Of a stretch of DNA of 64,000 bases, positions 24,342 to 36,885 are shown piece by piece. Made by a program: the position numbers and the translations under genes. The notes beneath the pieces were generated by a model that was not told the origin of the DNA, searched no databases, and was given only the letters and a program-made list of their open reading frames with translations. The DNA comes from Sipunculus nudus (lineage: Eukaryota; Annelida; Sipuncula; Golfingiida; Sipunculidae), in assembly GCA_026874595.1 (NCBI GenBank), contig CM049307.1, positions 5,293,579 through 5,357,578 on the forward strand, written 5' to 3'. Positions within the stretch are counted from its first letter, which is position 1. The number at the start of each line of letters is the position of its first letter.

Positions 24342-27300
24342 GTAAGTTATTTTTTTCAAGAAATTTTTAACTTCAATTCATGTGGCAAATGCTGTAGACA
24401 AATCTGTAATCAGAATATTTCTGGGATTTTCATGTCTTCATTGATATTTTGTTATCCCCTTGCAACAAAGTTACAGGAGGGGATATAGTAACGCCTCTGT
24501 CCGTGAAAGGTTCTCTCTGTTTGTCCTGAATTGGCTTGTGGACCGATTATAAGCCAAGCCATTCTACCAAAACTTTTCATCTTTCACATATGGCTTCCCC
24601 ATCTATAGATAAAGAACCCTATCGATTTTGAGGTCATGGAGTCCAAGGTCAAGGCCACGGACCCACTTCTTGAAAAAGCTTGTGGACCCATTTTTAGCCA
24701 AACCGGTTAAGCAAAACCTTTCAACTATCACATATGGTTCACACACTGACAGGTAAAGAACCCTAATGATTTTGAGTTCAAAGGTCAAGGCCACGGGACC
24801 AACTTCTTAAAAAAGCTTGTAGATGCATTTTAAGCCAAAAGGTTTGACTGAAACCTTTCATATTTCACAGAAGGCTCACCCACCCACGGATATAGAAGTT
24901 AGAACCCTAACAAGTTTGAGGCCAAAGGTCAAAGTCACAGAGCTGTCCTTTTGATTTTCACACTGTGTAATACACTCAGTAATAATATGCTCCCATTCAA
25001 AGGGATGCTCCACTTTGCAGTGCCTTTGTTCCATTTATAATTATCCAAAAATAATAAAGCAAAGGACATATAAGTAATTGGCCTTTTGTTACAGTAGTAT
25101 ATCTCTGTTTTAGTTGATGGTACCAGTAGATACTTGGAAGGTAACCTGCGATGGACTAACGTCCCACCCAGGAGGAGTTTTAACTCATGCTACAGAAAAC
25201 CGGGATAAGCTCCAGCCTGATGAGCCAGTAGGCTCAACTGTGAAAGCCCAACAGACTTTATCAGTTTTTTAAATGATATCGGAAAAAGGCTTATTTTATA
25301 CTTTCTATTGCATTGTATGGTTTTATGTAAGCTGTAATCTAAAGGAACAAATCTTAAAAAAAGATATCTCAAATATGAGTCTGATTTCTTGGTCAGGTAC
25401 AAGCAAGAAAAAAAATCTCTAAATATCTGTGATTTAAAAATCAATTTGTCATCAGCCCAGAGTCTCTCACAGATATTGATCACAAATAATATTGAAAGTG
25501 TATATTTGCATTTCATTGTATATTTAGAACACAGTGAATAGCTTGCATAATATTTAATTTAAAACGTGTAAAATGTTTATACACACCCGTACATAATTTA
25601 CTCCGAAATTTGTCAGAAACTATGCCAGTGTATGCAGCAGGTGAACTCGGCTCAAGGAAAACTGGTCCCAACCCAGGCCTGTCCCAATACAAGAATGGGT
25701 TATATGCTAGTTGTGATCATTGAGGAATTCAAAAATAGCATGTATGCTATTTTATGAATAAAAAATTACCAAAATATATTACTGTGGTGTCATTGGTTTT
25801 AGCATGTTTCCTGGAGAGAGGAAAGCCCCTCCTGCTTCTAAGTCGTTTGTAGAATCGTTACCAAGAGAAGAAACTACAGCATCTGAAGTGTGTAAGTATA
25901 TTTTTTCTTTTTATACATGTTGGATCATGTCCCTGGAGATTCCATTAAACTTAGAAATATTCAACTCAGGAGCTTGTGTTTGTGAGGCTGTAGGTTTCAA
26001 ATGTATCAAAACACCTGACATTATGTAGAGTGGGACACCATCAGGAATTTAGAGTAAGCTCCCATCGACATTAGAGGGAAGGTGAAGGAAGGTCCAGTGT
26101 GGCTGACCTACTTTAAACTGCTACCAGAGCTTGAACTACCTGTTGAATCTACAACCACTTGTTGTCATGCAAGTGGTCATGTTGTAAGATATCAGGCCTA
26201 CTACCGGTCAGCTATCAGTATTTGGACTCGCCCATTAATGCCACCCCGATTGTAAAGTAGGCTGGCCTACGGCCAGGAATGTCCCGTCCTCCTCACTCTT
26301 CCGCGTGCATTTGAATGATGCAGACGTGGGCCACAGGCCCACGTCTGGTCAGCACTAGGTTTAGTCATTTAGACGTTTTAAGGGGCCAAAGGATAACCGA
26401 CATAAGGCGAAGTTTAGTAGTCTGCCGCGACCCTTCTAGTTCCCTGTTTATCACGTTTATAACTAACAGACTGGCAGTATAATTTAAAGGACAGATCTTT
26501 TGGCCATTTGGTAATTTAAACCTAAAATTCTGTGTTGTTTTCTATTATCTGTGGGAAAAATCCTACAATGTGACAGTTCCTAAGCTATTGTCAAGCAGGT
26601 CAGTTTATTAATGATGACTGTGTGATCCAGCTGAGTGCTACAGGGTTGCAAATAATCCCTGAGTTGAGAATTTCTTCACTTCATTCCTTTTCTTGAATAA
26701 ATGCTTAAATTTTAGTTTTGCATCATGAATATATTAATGACATTGACTTTATCAGTTGTAATTACCAGGTAAATGTGATGAGGGTATTTAAATTTTTAAA
26801 CATGAAAATATTGCATTTTACTACTATCACTATATTGGATTAATATTATAGAGTTGTTGTGATTAATGTGGTATTAAAATCCCCGAGATTTGATCCAAAC
26901 TTATTTTCCAACTACGAAGCATTTATGAAGGCATTGTTTAACCCTTTATCAGCTGTCACTTTTAAAGAAGATCTCCAGTGACATATTCTAATTCTAAGTA
27001 GCATGCCAAAGTGGGGCTAGGTGACTAGTTTCAATAATCTTTCTTTTTTGCAAATAACCTAGGCAAAACTAAAAGTGTGGAAAGGAATAGGACAGTTCTG
27101 TTAAATTATACAAAGTTATCATAGTGTAGTATAGTTTTATCAATAGGAGCTATTTTAATATGTTAATTATCAGTTAAATTATCTAAATTGAATAGGGTAA
27201 CCAATTTTATACTTGTTAGGTCATACTTATAGTCACCATATGTCTCAGCTTAGTTTCCATCAAAGCAGGCAATGTCCAGTAGACCTGGTGGACAGCTGTT

Positions 27301-29597
27301 AGCTACTGATGACTACAAGCTGTATTATATACATATTGAGACTGGTGTGTTTGTTGGCTATAATTCAGGCAACAAATCTCTTCTAATATCTGAAAATTCA
27401 AATAAAGTTTATATGAAAATGTAGAACAAGATTAGATGAATATGCCTAGCTCTAGCTTTAACTAAGCATGATCTAAATTTAAATTACAAACATTTTTAAA
27501 ATTTAATGAATTCACAGATATTATAATATTGTTTCAAACTTCAAGTCTTGTTAGATGCAATAGTTTATATAAGTGAGTTATAAAAACTTAGCCAGATGTT
27601 TCAAGCTGTTTTTAATGTACATACTTTATGTAAATTTGATAGTCATTAGCCTGTTCATTATAAGACTTCAAGTGCTCGGTAACAAACGCAGATTTCTGGT
27701 CAAGGCTGGAGTTATCTGTCATCCCAACAGATAGCTATGCCTGTTTCGTTCAGGTCTGCACCTTGTATATAAATTAGTGACCAGTGGCTGGACCAGAGAC
27801 ATACATATACATAGAGATTCAGATAGAGATAGACTCAGCCATGCAGATCAGTAGTCAGCAGCCAATCAGCCAAGCTAGTAAGATGATCAACAACACATGG
27901 CAATAAAGATCTTTATGTCAATTTGCATCTTCAAGAGACAGAGAGGGCTACAAATGAGGGCCAGTACTACAGTAGTTTTGTCTTGGGTTGTAAAAAGATA
28001 AAGTAATATTTATAACTAGAAAATGACTTCTTTAGTTATTCTAAATCATAAATTTATAAAACATTGAATATTTGACATGGGTAAACATATATATTCTAGG
28101 AAAGATCTTCTAATGGATATACACAGCAGTGTTTTTGCATTTTATATTTTCTCTTTGAATGGCAGTGCATGGACATAAGTGCCCAGTATGTTTGGCAGAA
28201 TTTCAGGAGGGACAGACCACAGTCAAACTTCCCTGCTCTCATCGATTTCATTCCACATGTATATTACCATGGTTAGAAAGGGTAAGTCATGTTGTTAATT
28301 ATGTGGATTAATTGACTGTCACTGCAGAAGCGCATTTTATTCACAAATTAACCTTGCTTAGAGCAGGCAAAGTAAAATGGTTGGATGAGTATGGAAAAAA
28401 ACTTTAAAATTCAAGTTCCAAAATTTGAATGCATACTAAATTTGCCTTTAAATTTGATATGTCACATTAGATTATATACCTTTATTATGGAAATGATGGG
28501 GATAATTATTTTTCAATATTAGCTTTAATAATTTCATTGTAAATCATGAGAGTGAGGAGTGATGTGTGTAGGATTTACTCAGCCTATCATTGCAGACAAA
28601 CACGTGCCCTGTGTGTAGACATGAACTTCCAACAGATGATGCAGATTACGAAGAATACAAGAAACAAAAAGTATGAATCTTCTATATCTCATAGTTTCAT
28701 AAAATTTAGTGGTTTAAAAATTTGGTGGTTTTTAGCTCAGCTGACTCTCAGCCATTCATGGCTGTGGTGATCACCTTTTGTCTGTCATCATTCTGTCGGG
28801 ATCTCTGGCCACTTAACCAACCATTAGCATGGCACAAATTGTAAGAGCTGGACCTAGAAATTCCATCTACAGAGGTAAATAAAAAATCTTCATGGAAACC
28901 TTAAATAACATCACTTCAATCTATATCCTCCCAAGTTTTTTGGTTTGTTTGTGACTCCAAGAATATTTAAATATTTTATACAAAAGCCCCAGTATCTCAG
29001 TATTTAATTATTGGAATCATTATTATGGAATGCCATGATATGAGCTTTGTTAATTGATCATGGACAATTTCATCAGTTGCTTCAAACTAGTGGTGCTACC
29101 TTTTTTTCTTATTTTTTTTAACTGTTAATCAGATATCCTGTAAATATTAAGGGAAAAATGTTTTTCCTGATTGAAATAATTGAAAACTGGACTTGTAAAA
29201 TCTGGATAAGATATCCAGGGAAAGACACTGAAGTGTCATTTTAATAGTCACTTTAAAAATAAATTGTTTCAATTTTTTAATTATGTTTAGTGGATATAGT
29301 TGGAAACAATCATATTTATATGTATGGTTATAGACAAAGAATTGATTGTTAAAGCTAAAAGTAGCCAACATTAGATGACATCCCTATGTATCTGCTATAT
29401 GAGGTGTGTTATGGAAAAGTGAATAATCATGGATCTTTTAATTCTGTGAAATATGATCATTTAGAGAAGGGGGGATGGACTGACATATACCTATCACCCC
29501 TGCAGGTATATATTGTTTATTAACATGTATTTTTCAGATGCGTGCTAAGCAGAGAGAGCATGACCTTGACACGCTTCATGACTCCATGTATGGATAA
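24291..29597 (+). CDS. RNF181: RNF181-like RING E3 ubiquitin ligase, 3' five exons
   Basis: Joining 24291-24341, 25803-25891, 28166-28281, 28596-28670 and 29538-29597 gives one open frame of 129 residues ending in TAA. All introns begin GT and end AG and all phases agree. It carries a RING-H2 domain: CPVC, then [14 protein letters not shown], then CPVC, in the C-x2-C...C-x-H-x2-H-x2-C...C-x2-C order. The tail ([16 protein letters not shown], ending LHDSMYG) matches the family's ELPTDD...YEEH...LH-x-AMY ending. The upstream PPASK-x-FVESLP resembles the conserved PPxxK-x-VVENLP stretch. Family members are E3 ligases that take ubiquitin from an E2. Human RNF181 has about 153 residues, so about 25-30 N-terminal residues, probably one exon, are missing and were not found upstream. 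Introns contain family A-like and E-like insertions. Confidence 0.9.
24452..24960 (+). mobile_element. Family E fragment in RNF181-like intron
   Basis: It starts with the hairpin TATCCCCTTGCAAC-AAA-GTTACAGGAGGGGATA, a typical element start. It is followed by three ~120-bp repeats (ACCAAAACTTTTCATC, GAACCCTA, AAGGTCAAGGCCACGG) related to the family D core. The 3' end is not resolved. Confidence 0.5.
25135..25235 (+). repeat. SINE/LINE-tail-like module in intron
   Basis: The stretch with CCTGCGATGGACTAACGTCC and GGGATAAGCTCCAGCC resembles a tail module found in many animal SINEs and LINEs. The resemblance is from memory and the family was not determined. Confidence 0.35.
25803..25891 (+). CDS. 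RNF181: RNF181-like exon with PPASK-x-FVESLP segment
   Basis: The acceptor TTTTAG and donor GTAAGT flank 89 bp encoding [20 protein letters not shown] and then REETTASEV. This matches the linker upstream of the RING in RNF181 proteins. The ATG at 25804 is internal, not the start. Confidence 0.85.
28166..28281 (+). CDS. RNF181: RNF181-like exon: first half of the RING-H2 finger
   Basis: The acceptor ATGGCAG and donor GTAAGT flank 116 bp encoding [13 protein letters not shown] and then [18 protein letters not shown]. It supplies six of the eight zinc ligands and the hydrophobic/Trp residues (ILPW) that contact the E2 in RING ligases. Confidence 0.93.
28596..28670 (+). CDS. RNF181: RNF181-like exon: last RING cysteines and acidic linker
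   Basis: The acceptor TCATTGCAG and donor GTATGA flank 75 bp encoding [15 protein letters not shown] and then [10 protein letters not shown]. It provides the last two zinc-binding cysteines and the family-typical ELPTDD motif. Confidence 0.93.
28733..29115 (+). mobile_element. Family A-like insertion in last RNF181-like intron
   Basis: TTTTTAGCTCAGCTGACT opens the segment, followed by GGCACAAATTGTAAGAGCTGG and a decayed GTGGTGCTACC in place of the palindrome. It lies between exon 28596-28670 and the terminal exon, so it is transcribed within the intron. Confidence 0.55.
29538..29597 (+). CDS. RNF181: RNF181-like terminal exon
   Basis: The acceptor TTTTTCAG is followed by [19 protein letters not shown] and TAA at 29595-29597. 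The LHDSMYG end matches the LHGAMYT-type end of RNF181. Confidence 0.92.
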   Translation: MRAKQREHDLDTLHDSMYG

Positions 29598-29929
29598 AGC
29601 ATCAGAGACAAGTTCCTGGGTCACAATCACTTCATTTTTACTCAACATATCAGCATTCACCAGTACATTGTACAGGACCCATGTACCACTGGATCAGGTT
29701 AAATGTAATCACTCTGTATTTCTGTATTCAAGTTCAGTGATGTTCTTGTTCTGTAAGATTTATCCATATCGGTACATGTATGGATAGTCCATGGAGAAGT
29801 TAACCTCCGCAATACAGTAAAACCTCACAAACATGACCATCTGAAGCGATGTGAATTCTGAATTGAATTGGAATTGAAATATAAGATTCAACATGAAATG
29901 AATTTGAAATGAGTCCACAGGCTCACATG

Positions 29930-29935
29930 AATAAA
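29930..29935 (+). promoter_or_regulatory. Candidate polyadenylation signal AATAAA
   Basis: The first canonical AATAAA downstream of the RNF181-like stop codon, 333 bp after it, on the coding strand. Its use is an inference. Confidence 0.45.
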
Positions 29936-32053
29936 GCTGAAAAAAGTTGACCCAGGTCTGTTTGTTAGGCCAGTTAAAAACCAGTGGTCATGTTATGCAT
30001 GTATGGTGAATCATGAAATACCTGTCCAGATTGCCTGGTAGTTTAAGTTGAGTGGTCATGTTATAGAAGTGGTCATCAGGTGGGGTTTTACTGTGTTTTA
30101 AATTGACTGGATACAAAAAGGCTAGGTTGAAATGTAAATTCTAGACAAGTGTTAGACCACACATTCAGATATTTGTGAAGATTTACACACACACCTACTC
30201 AGGTTCTTGGGAGCGGATCCTGATATTGCATAGCCTTTTAAGTTGTGTGAGATGCCTAATCATAAGTTAAACATGAAGACTGAAGACTAAGATTGAGAAT
30301 GAATCACATTCATAGTACTAACTGTGGGATATATGTAATTTCCAGTTCAAGTAACTTGAAAATTTTGTGTTTTGTCAAAATCCTTATTCTAGGACAGCTA
30401 ATTGAACAATTCAGGTTGCACAAAAAATGAATAAACAGTTATCAGGCAGTACTAGAATCAATAAAATTTGATGTTATATTCTGATAGGTTAACATGTTAA
30501 AATTATATTTTTTTCATGTTAAAAATTATAACCAGTAAATTTTAGATAATCAGTGGTTGAATAATGATAGTTGAACTTTGTTTATTTTACAAACTGCTGT
30601 TTGTATTATTTGCTTCACATATGCTGTGTAAAAGTGTAACCATAACTTTATCTGTAACTTAGTCTCAACAGCCAATTACTTATAATACTATAGATCATGG
30701 CAAAATGTTTCTAAATGAAGAAGTTTATTGTCCATCTGGTAACAGAAAAGTGCAATAGTTTTTTTTAAATGTAAAATATTTTAATCAATGTGATATTTGT
30801 TAATAATGGTGTTCTGAACAATATTCTTGAGTTATATGTTGATTTAAGTTCTTCAGGAAATAAGCGTAAACTCAGGAGACATAAAACATTGAACTTTGCA
30901 AATGCCTTAAAACACTTCTCTCCGGTCCTACTGTTCAAATAAATTAACATCGGCTAGCATGATTTTTAAAAAACTGACCTGAATTTTGATCTTGTCCAAC
31001 CTCTGTCCACTGGTCATCTGTTTACAGGACATTAAATGTAACATATGAGGTCTTGGTTTATTGCCCATAACATATACAATTTTGAATTAACTATAAGTTG
31101 ATAAGTTTGAGCTGTTTGCCTAAAGGTATATTATTCACATTTAAATCAAGAGAGGAAGATTAAATTTGAGCCTGTGGTTACCCTACTCTGATTTTTAACA
31201 GATCATTACCTTTGGCAACTACGTCCTCAGCTTAGGTGAATCTGTCAAATTACAGAGTTGTTCCATGTGTGAAACTGATGCATTAAAGCTATTCCTGGTA
31301 TCAGCTGCTTAATATTTTGGTTACATGAATACGTGTTGTAACCTTTTTCATGAGAAAGTACAAAATGTGTTTTGTAATCCAATATTTCAGAAGAATCCAA
31401 ATCAAAATTTTGTTAAGAGTACTCAAACAACATGCTAACATTTTAAGGTTAAAAAATATTGTTAAGGAATATGTATATTCTCTTATAATCACCTTTATGA
31501 CAACAAATTTAAAACCAGTTGTTTTATCCATCCGTCAACATATTTGAGTCATGAATGATGCAAAAACAATCGCTCGGGCTAACTTAACCTGCAAGAATGA
31601 ATATAAAGCTGACACAAAAATGTAAGATTAATAATAATTTAAAAAAAGCAGTGTTTTAACTAAGGCTGGGATGGCCTCACACGCACTTGTTCACTTTGAA
31701 CGTCACAGTTCAGTGATTGCATACATATGGTAATCTATTGACCTAATACAGGACACAAGCCACGACAGCAATGTAGCGATCTGGTCAAAAATGCTTGAAA
31801 ACCGGTAGCTCCTGCACTCAAATGTTTCTTGATGTCTTCCTCCATCTTCTTTTTCCATTACCGTTGCATATATGAAACGTGATGGGTCATTTTGGACCTT
31901 TAACGCTCACACACGGATATCTGGGCACATGGATGTTTGGTGTGCAGATATTTGGAAAGCGGATAACTGGGAAGCGGATAGCTGGGTGGACACCAGAGCT
32001 TCAACTACAGCAGCAATTTTCTCATCTGTGGGTACCAGCCCACTGGCTGATTA
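29936..32053. other. Non-coding 3' flank
   Basis: AT-rich sequence without recognised coding or element structure. At 31905-31990 a short degenerate repeat (GGATATCTGGG, GGATAACTGGG, GGATAGCTGGG) sits just before the truncated Gypsy relic. Confidence 0.4.
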
Positions 32054-33975
32054 TTAATTGTCCCATGTACTGCACTTCAGATTACATGAATTTGCTTTCT
32101 CTTTCTTTATGCGAATCTTGTATGCTTGCAATCTGCTCTGTATCTTTTGTAAGTTCTGCATGTGTTTTGTGTCGTTCCATCCAGTGATCAAGATATCATC
32201 TTGAATACAGGCTACATTATCTAGTCCCTGCAGAACCTTTCCCATGCACTTCTGAAATATTGCGGAGAAGATGCGACCCCAAACGGTAAACGCAAGGAAC
32301 CATACAGTCCACGATGAGTGTTTATAGTTACAAACTGCTGCGAAGACTCATCCAACAACAACTGCTGGTATGCATTGGTGAGATCTGTTTTTGTGAGAGT
32401 TTGGCCGCCAGCTAGTTTACTAAACACAGACTCAGGGGTTGGTGTGGGGTATTGTTCTACATTCAAACTGGGATTAACAGTCACTTTATAATCTCCACAT
32501 ATTCTAAAAGTCCTATCACGCTTTGGAATACACACAATTGGCGTTGCCCAATCACTGTAATCTATGCACTCAATATTGTTCTCCTGTTCCAAACGCTGCA
32601 GTTCACTCTATGCTGCAGACTGTAATTAATAGGGCACTGTTCCTGCCATCATGTATTCGGGTGTAGCATTATCTTTCATATGCAACATGGCTGTCAAACC
32701 TTCAATAGTGCCAATTCCTGGTTGAAATACATCAGCATAATTTTGCAGTACATTAGTTATCTGATCTTTCTTGACCACATTACAGTCAATTCTAAAAATT
32801 TCAGCCCAGTTGAGTCTTATATGTTCCAGCCAATTTGGACCTAGTAAGGAAGGTCCATCTTTATTCACAACAATCAAGGGCAACTTTACAGACTGTCCAT
32901 TAGCCTTAACATTCACTTGGATTTGGCCCATTATGAGAATCTCTTCACCAGTATAAGTACATGACTTGCACTGAGTGTTCTGTAATGGAATGTGAGACAG
33001 TCACTTCTCATATACTTCCAATGACATTAATAACATACCTGCATCAGTGTCTACTTCCATGTTAGTGGTGACACCCTCTATATTGACAGGTATTTGAACA
33101 GCTTTAGACTGCTGTTTGTTTACTGGGCCAACAGTGAAAATTGACAGAACGTCCTCCGCCCCTTCACTCTCTTGTTCGGGTTCCTCCTGAACGTGGTGAA
33201 CAGGCCTAGGCACTGGCTTTCTACTGCCCATCTTAGACTTTTTGCAACATGCAGCTTTTATGTGTCCTTTACCTTTGCAATAGTAACAGATAACTGTTTT
33301 AAACTTACACTCTCTGGCCTCAAGGGATGTGCAATTACATCTTGAACATTTTGCACCACTTTGACTGGACTTCCGGCTGGTATCTCCTTTAAATACACGA
33401 CTGGTCTTTTGATGAACATGGTTAACCGTCACCTGTGCTGAAGTGCAATGACTGAATTTGGCCACTTCCTTAGCGGCCTGTTCCATTGAAATAGCGATCT
33501 CAAATGCCCTCTGATATGTGAAATTCTCAGAGAGTAGCCAATGCTGTATGTTCTGATTTCTTAGACCTGAGATAAGTCGATCTCTAAGAGCTTTCTTGAG
33601 GCCAGTGCCAAAATTACAGGTGCTTGCGAGTCTTTTTAACAGCTGCCATAAAGTCAGAAATGGACTCACCGTCCCGCTGTGTCCGAGCATTAAAATGAAA
33701 GCGTTCAGCAATCACTAGTTTTGTTGGTGTAAAATGGGCCTTGAGAGCTGCAACAAGTTCATCAAATATTTTCTCTGCCAGTTTCTCTGGAGTCACTAGA
33801 TCCTTACTAAGGCATACATTCTCGGGCCCATCATGGATATGAAGATGGCTACACATTTTGGACCATGCTCTGGATCAATGTCATAAGCGAGGAAATACTG
33901 CTCCACATGCTCGCAATAGGCATCGAGATCTCAATTATTGAGGTCGAACTCCTCTATGTGACCTAAGGTAGCCAT
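32054..33975 (-). pseudogene. Truncated Ty3/Gypsy gag-pol relic (Gypsy-3)
   Basis: Read on the - strand, gag starts at 33975 (MATLGHIEEFDLNN, then a TGA stop). It continues in shifted frames through 33614-33856 and 33001-33711, including a zinc knuckle CYYCKGKGHIKAAC. The protease motif is damaged: VDTDAG where family members have DTGA. Reverse transcriptase follows (32221-32592: DYSDWATPIVCIPKRD, LRLPFGVASSP) and shifts frame before the IQDDILITG active-site block (32054-32245). Sequence ends abruptly in the RT thumb, with no RNase H, integrase or 3' LTR. The gag start lies only 31 bp from the recombinase-like exon at 34006, so the 5' LTR is missing too. It is dead, and old. Confidence 0.85.
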
Positions 33976-34005
33976 AGTCTGGTTTACTTTACATTATCCT
34001 GGTCG

Positions 34006-34693
34006 TCAAAATGGAATGTCTGTGGGATTAATTCCTGTAAGGAACAAAGGGCGGCCTTCCTCAGGAGCCTGTTTCCAAGCTGTCTGGATGAATTTTGAAA
34101 ATTTGGAGTTCGTCATCTGGTGACCCTGGTTCCCGGGGAACATCTGCCGGCAGCCCTCTCCCGCCAGGTCAGGCCTGATGTCGTCTTGCCATACCTGCAT
34201 TTGTGAAACCAGTGTCTTGTCCAGTGTGAGCATCGGACTACCGTGGGTGCTCACTGTCTTGTGCCGGGCCATCTGCTAAACATGTGCCTTCACACCTTAG
34301 ATATTTTCTAAGACATACCTAGCAGTAAAAAGTAAAAGTTAGTATATTTAAAGTAAGCACATTGGAGACAGTTTTTTTAACTTCCCACCAGTTATTTAAA
34401 TGAAAATGTGTCATTGAAAAATACCCCCCCCCCCCCCTGCATTCTTCTCGCCCACCAAAGTGCAGCTCACCATTATGACAGTTCTGTCACCACGGGACAC
34501 CGCCCGGTCATGGTCGTCTATGGTCATGTTAATGAGAGGGCCTGCTCTCTGTGCATTTTCGATCAGAATCTTGAGCGTCAGGTGGTTCCTCATCCTTACG
34601 GCAGGCCCGGTCTGTCCAAAAACATCTGGTCGGTGGTCCGCATGTGTTTGCTGTCTACGTACCTTCGCAGCTCCCCAGGGGATGGTATGCGCC
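34006..34693 (-). pseudogene. Crypton-type tyrosine-recombinase-like fragment, two exons
   Basis: Two - strand segments join in frame. Exon A, 34693-34471, follows TTATATTACAG and is followed by GTGAGC. Exon B, 34272-34006, follows TTTAGCAG. Exon A has NHLTLKILIENAQRAGPLIN and MTIDDHDRAV-x4-RTVIM; exon B has ARHKTVSTHGSPMLTLD, MFPGNQGHQMTNSKFSKF and IQTAWKQ. From memory this order resembles animal proteins with a Crypton-like recombinase fold: an Arg in the R-x-G-x-L-x-N-M-T helix, a HKT-x-x-THG strand, then FPxxxGxxMxxxxxSK. The HxxR and catalytic Tyr blocks are absent; the frame stops after NPTDIPF, next to the Gypsy-3 gag. The GC-richer composition sets it apart from its neighbours. It could instead be part of a host-derived gene. 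Confidence 0.55.
34424..34437 (+). repeat. Poly-C tract (14 C)
   Basis: A run of 14 C inside the putative intron between the two recombinase-like exons. Confidence 0.9.
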
Positions 34694-35330
34694 CTGTAAT
34701 ATAAAACCAAGGATGCATGAGCACAATTTCGGTGGAATGACCTCATAAACCATGTTAAGCAAAGGGCCACTGCAACTTTTAGCCATGGCATGATGAATGA
34801 CGAAGCCTGAAAAGCTCTCACTGAAAACATTTAATCGACAGTGCAATATTTGGTGAACAAGCGGAGGATATATGAAGACAGCAGGATGACCACATAAAAT
34901 AAGTATATCTGCAACAAAATTTGTATTCTCGCCATGTGATACAAGTCAATTGAAACATTATAGATTTGACCTGCTGTGTGTGAAATGCAAATGGTATGTT
35001 ACCCTTTTATAACACTGTTGCTCAGTTCACCCCCACCCTTAGCTTTTTATGGGAAGACAGAACAAACATGGACTTCCAAATGAAGTTTTATTCAGACAGG
35101 AATTAAGAAGAGGTGGCTGGAGCGCCAGCGATCTAAAATACACAGAAAACAAGTCATTACAGTATCTGTATTTCTTACTATTAAAGTATATGTAATTAAC
35201 AGAGTTAACATAATCTTGTAATGATGGTGTACAACATCATGCAACACCTTATTTGTATGACCAAAGTTAGCTTAACAATGAATATTCCTTGTTTATACAC
35301 CTGGTTCATTCTTCTCTTCTGTCTAGCCAC
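34694..35330. other. Non-coding stretch
   Basis: No supported gene. On the - strand the sequence just upstream of the recombinase-like exon A has no clear earlier exon. Confidence 0.35.
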
Positions 35331-35952
35331 ATCAATCTGGAAGTATGTACGTCTTCCTCCGCCCACTGAAGCGCTTGTTTACACACTTCTTTAAAAGTTA
35401 ACTCCAGGCAACAGCGGATTTATGTCTTTAAATGCTTACGCAAGTTCTGATCCTTTAGATTTGTAATGAACGGATCTCTCAGAACACTGTCTTTATCAGA
35501 AACACAACCTTTATCTATTGTTAATGCTCTCTCTAAGAGTCCCATTAAAACATACGAAAATCCCGCAATGTCTCCCCATCGCCCTGCTTTCGCATAAGGA
35601 AACTATCTAGAGCCTCATTTGCAGTCAGTCTTTCAGCAAAAGCACTGAAAAGTTCTTTGAATATCACATTTACAGTACAGCTATCCTCATCCAATGAATA
35701 CCTGATTTCTTCCCTAGCATCGCCTTCTAGATTAGACAATAAGAAGTCTGCTGCTTGCTTTCCTTCTAATCTCTGAAGACATACTTGTCCTTTGGCATCT
35801 GCCACCCAGTCTTTTACATCTAGTGGATCACCAGAAAACTTCCTTAATTTTTGTGTGGTTTGCTCCACTTTTGTGACAGATGAACCCACTTTCTTATTCA
35901 ATTCTTATTCCTGTTCTGCAATACGTTTCGCCAATTCATCAACCAAAGCCAT
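35330..35952 (-). pseudogene. Second Gypsy-type gag relic
   Basis: It starts at 35952 (MALVDELAKRIAEQE), meets TAA, then runs open as ELNKKVGSSVTKVEQTTQKL and RKFSGDPLDVKDWV, with DFLLSNLEGDAREEI and a C-terminal QGDGETLRDF. A frameshift near 35550 is followed by DPFITNLKDQNLRKHLK in another frame. The shape (FSGDP...W, LEGxAREEI, LxxxFxxR) is that of retrotransposon gag capsid proteins, and PNMA/Arc-like capsids share it. No zinc knuckle or pol follows. It is a relic, distinct from Gypsy-3. Confidence 0.7.
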
Positions 35953-36885
35953 AGTGATGCTAATGACAAAACAGGCTATGAACACTGATCTCTTAATATA
36001 CACATATATACACAAAGTACAAAGAACTAAGCGTTTAAGCTATCCAAGCTGGACCCAATGTACTGGTATGACAGGTCAGGTAGGTACCCTCCTTCAATCA
36101 TCTCAGCGCACCGAAAGCCAACTAGATTAACATAAACAAATAGCAAAAATAAAAAAAATATTCCCAAAGGTTTTCACCTAACATGATAACATGGTAATAA
36201 ACCATCACGCCATGAAACTTCACCACCCGCTATATAAACATATGTCAAAGCGATCTAAATAATACAGCCCTTCAAACAACGCATGCACAGAAGGCTAAAC
36301 TGTCACACAGAATCAAGCTAGTGTTACCATTTCTTGAATGAAATAGAAATCACTAGGCACCTTAAGTCTTAAATAGTTTACACTAACATACTTTATAGCC
36401 TTGTAACTTGTACAAATATATTCAGCACAACTTTGACCATACACTATAAGATATCCCCTATTTATATATATATAGTTCAATACAAGGTTGCAATTTTTCT
36501 GCTAGCTTCAATGGTGAGATGAAAATTTCATTTGTATAAGCAAATATTATATGTGGCTAAGCTACCACTGTACTACAAATTCACTGTGTTTGCAGAATTT
36601 AAAGTAATATTCCCGTCCAGAAGAGAACAGACACAACAAGGTGATAACTCCATACATATAAATAAACACAGGTTATTATACTACTGTTCCTTTCAGGCCC
36701 AATAAATCCGTATGCAACTGGCTGTAATATCAATATAGAAAACAAATAATTTTATGACCATTACACTCACATGCAAACCGAATTAATAACATCATGCCCA
36801 TTATCAGGCTGGATGTAAAAAAACTGATTCCACTGTAACAATGGGCTACACCAAATTAATCAAGTCTGTTACATAGTCGTTCAAA
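35953..36885. other. Non-coding, possibly remnants of an LTR
   Basis: This would hold the 5' LTR and PBS of the gag relic on its left, but no repeat partner was found. It is AT-rich with no exon supported. Confidence 0.35.

Noticed and set aside
34411-34830. 139-codon - strand frame as one intact protein
   Set aside because: Its ends run through poly-C and upstream non-coding sequence. Only the part 34471-34693 has recombinase-like content and splice signals.
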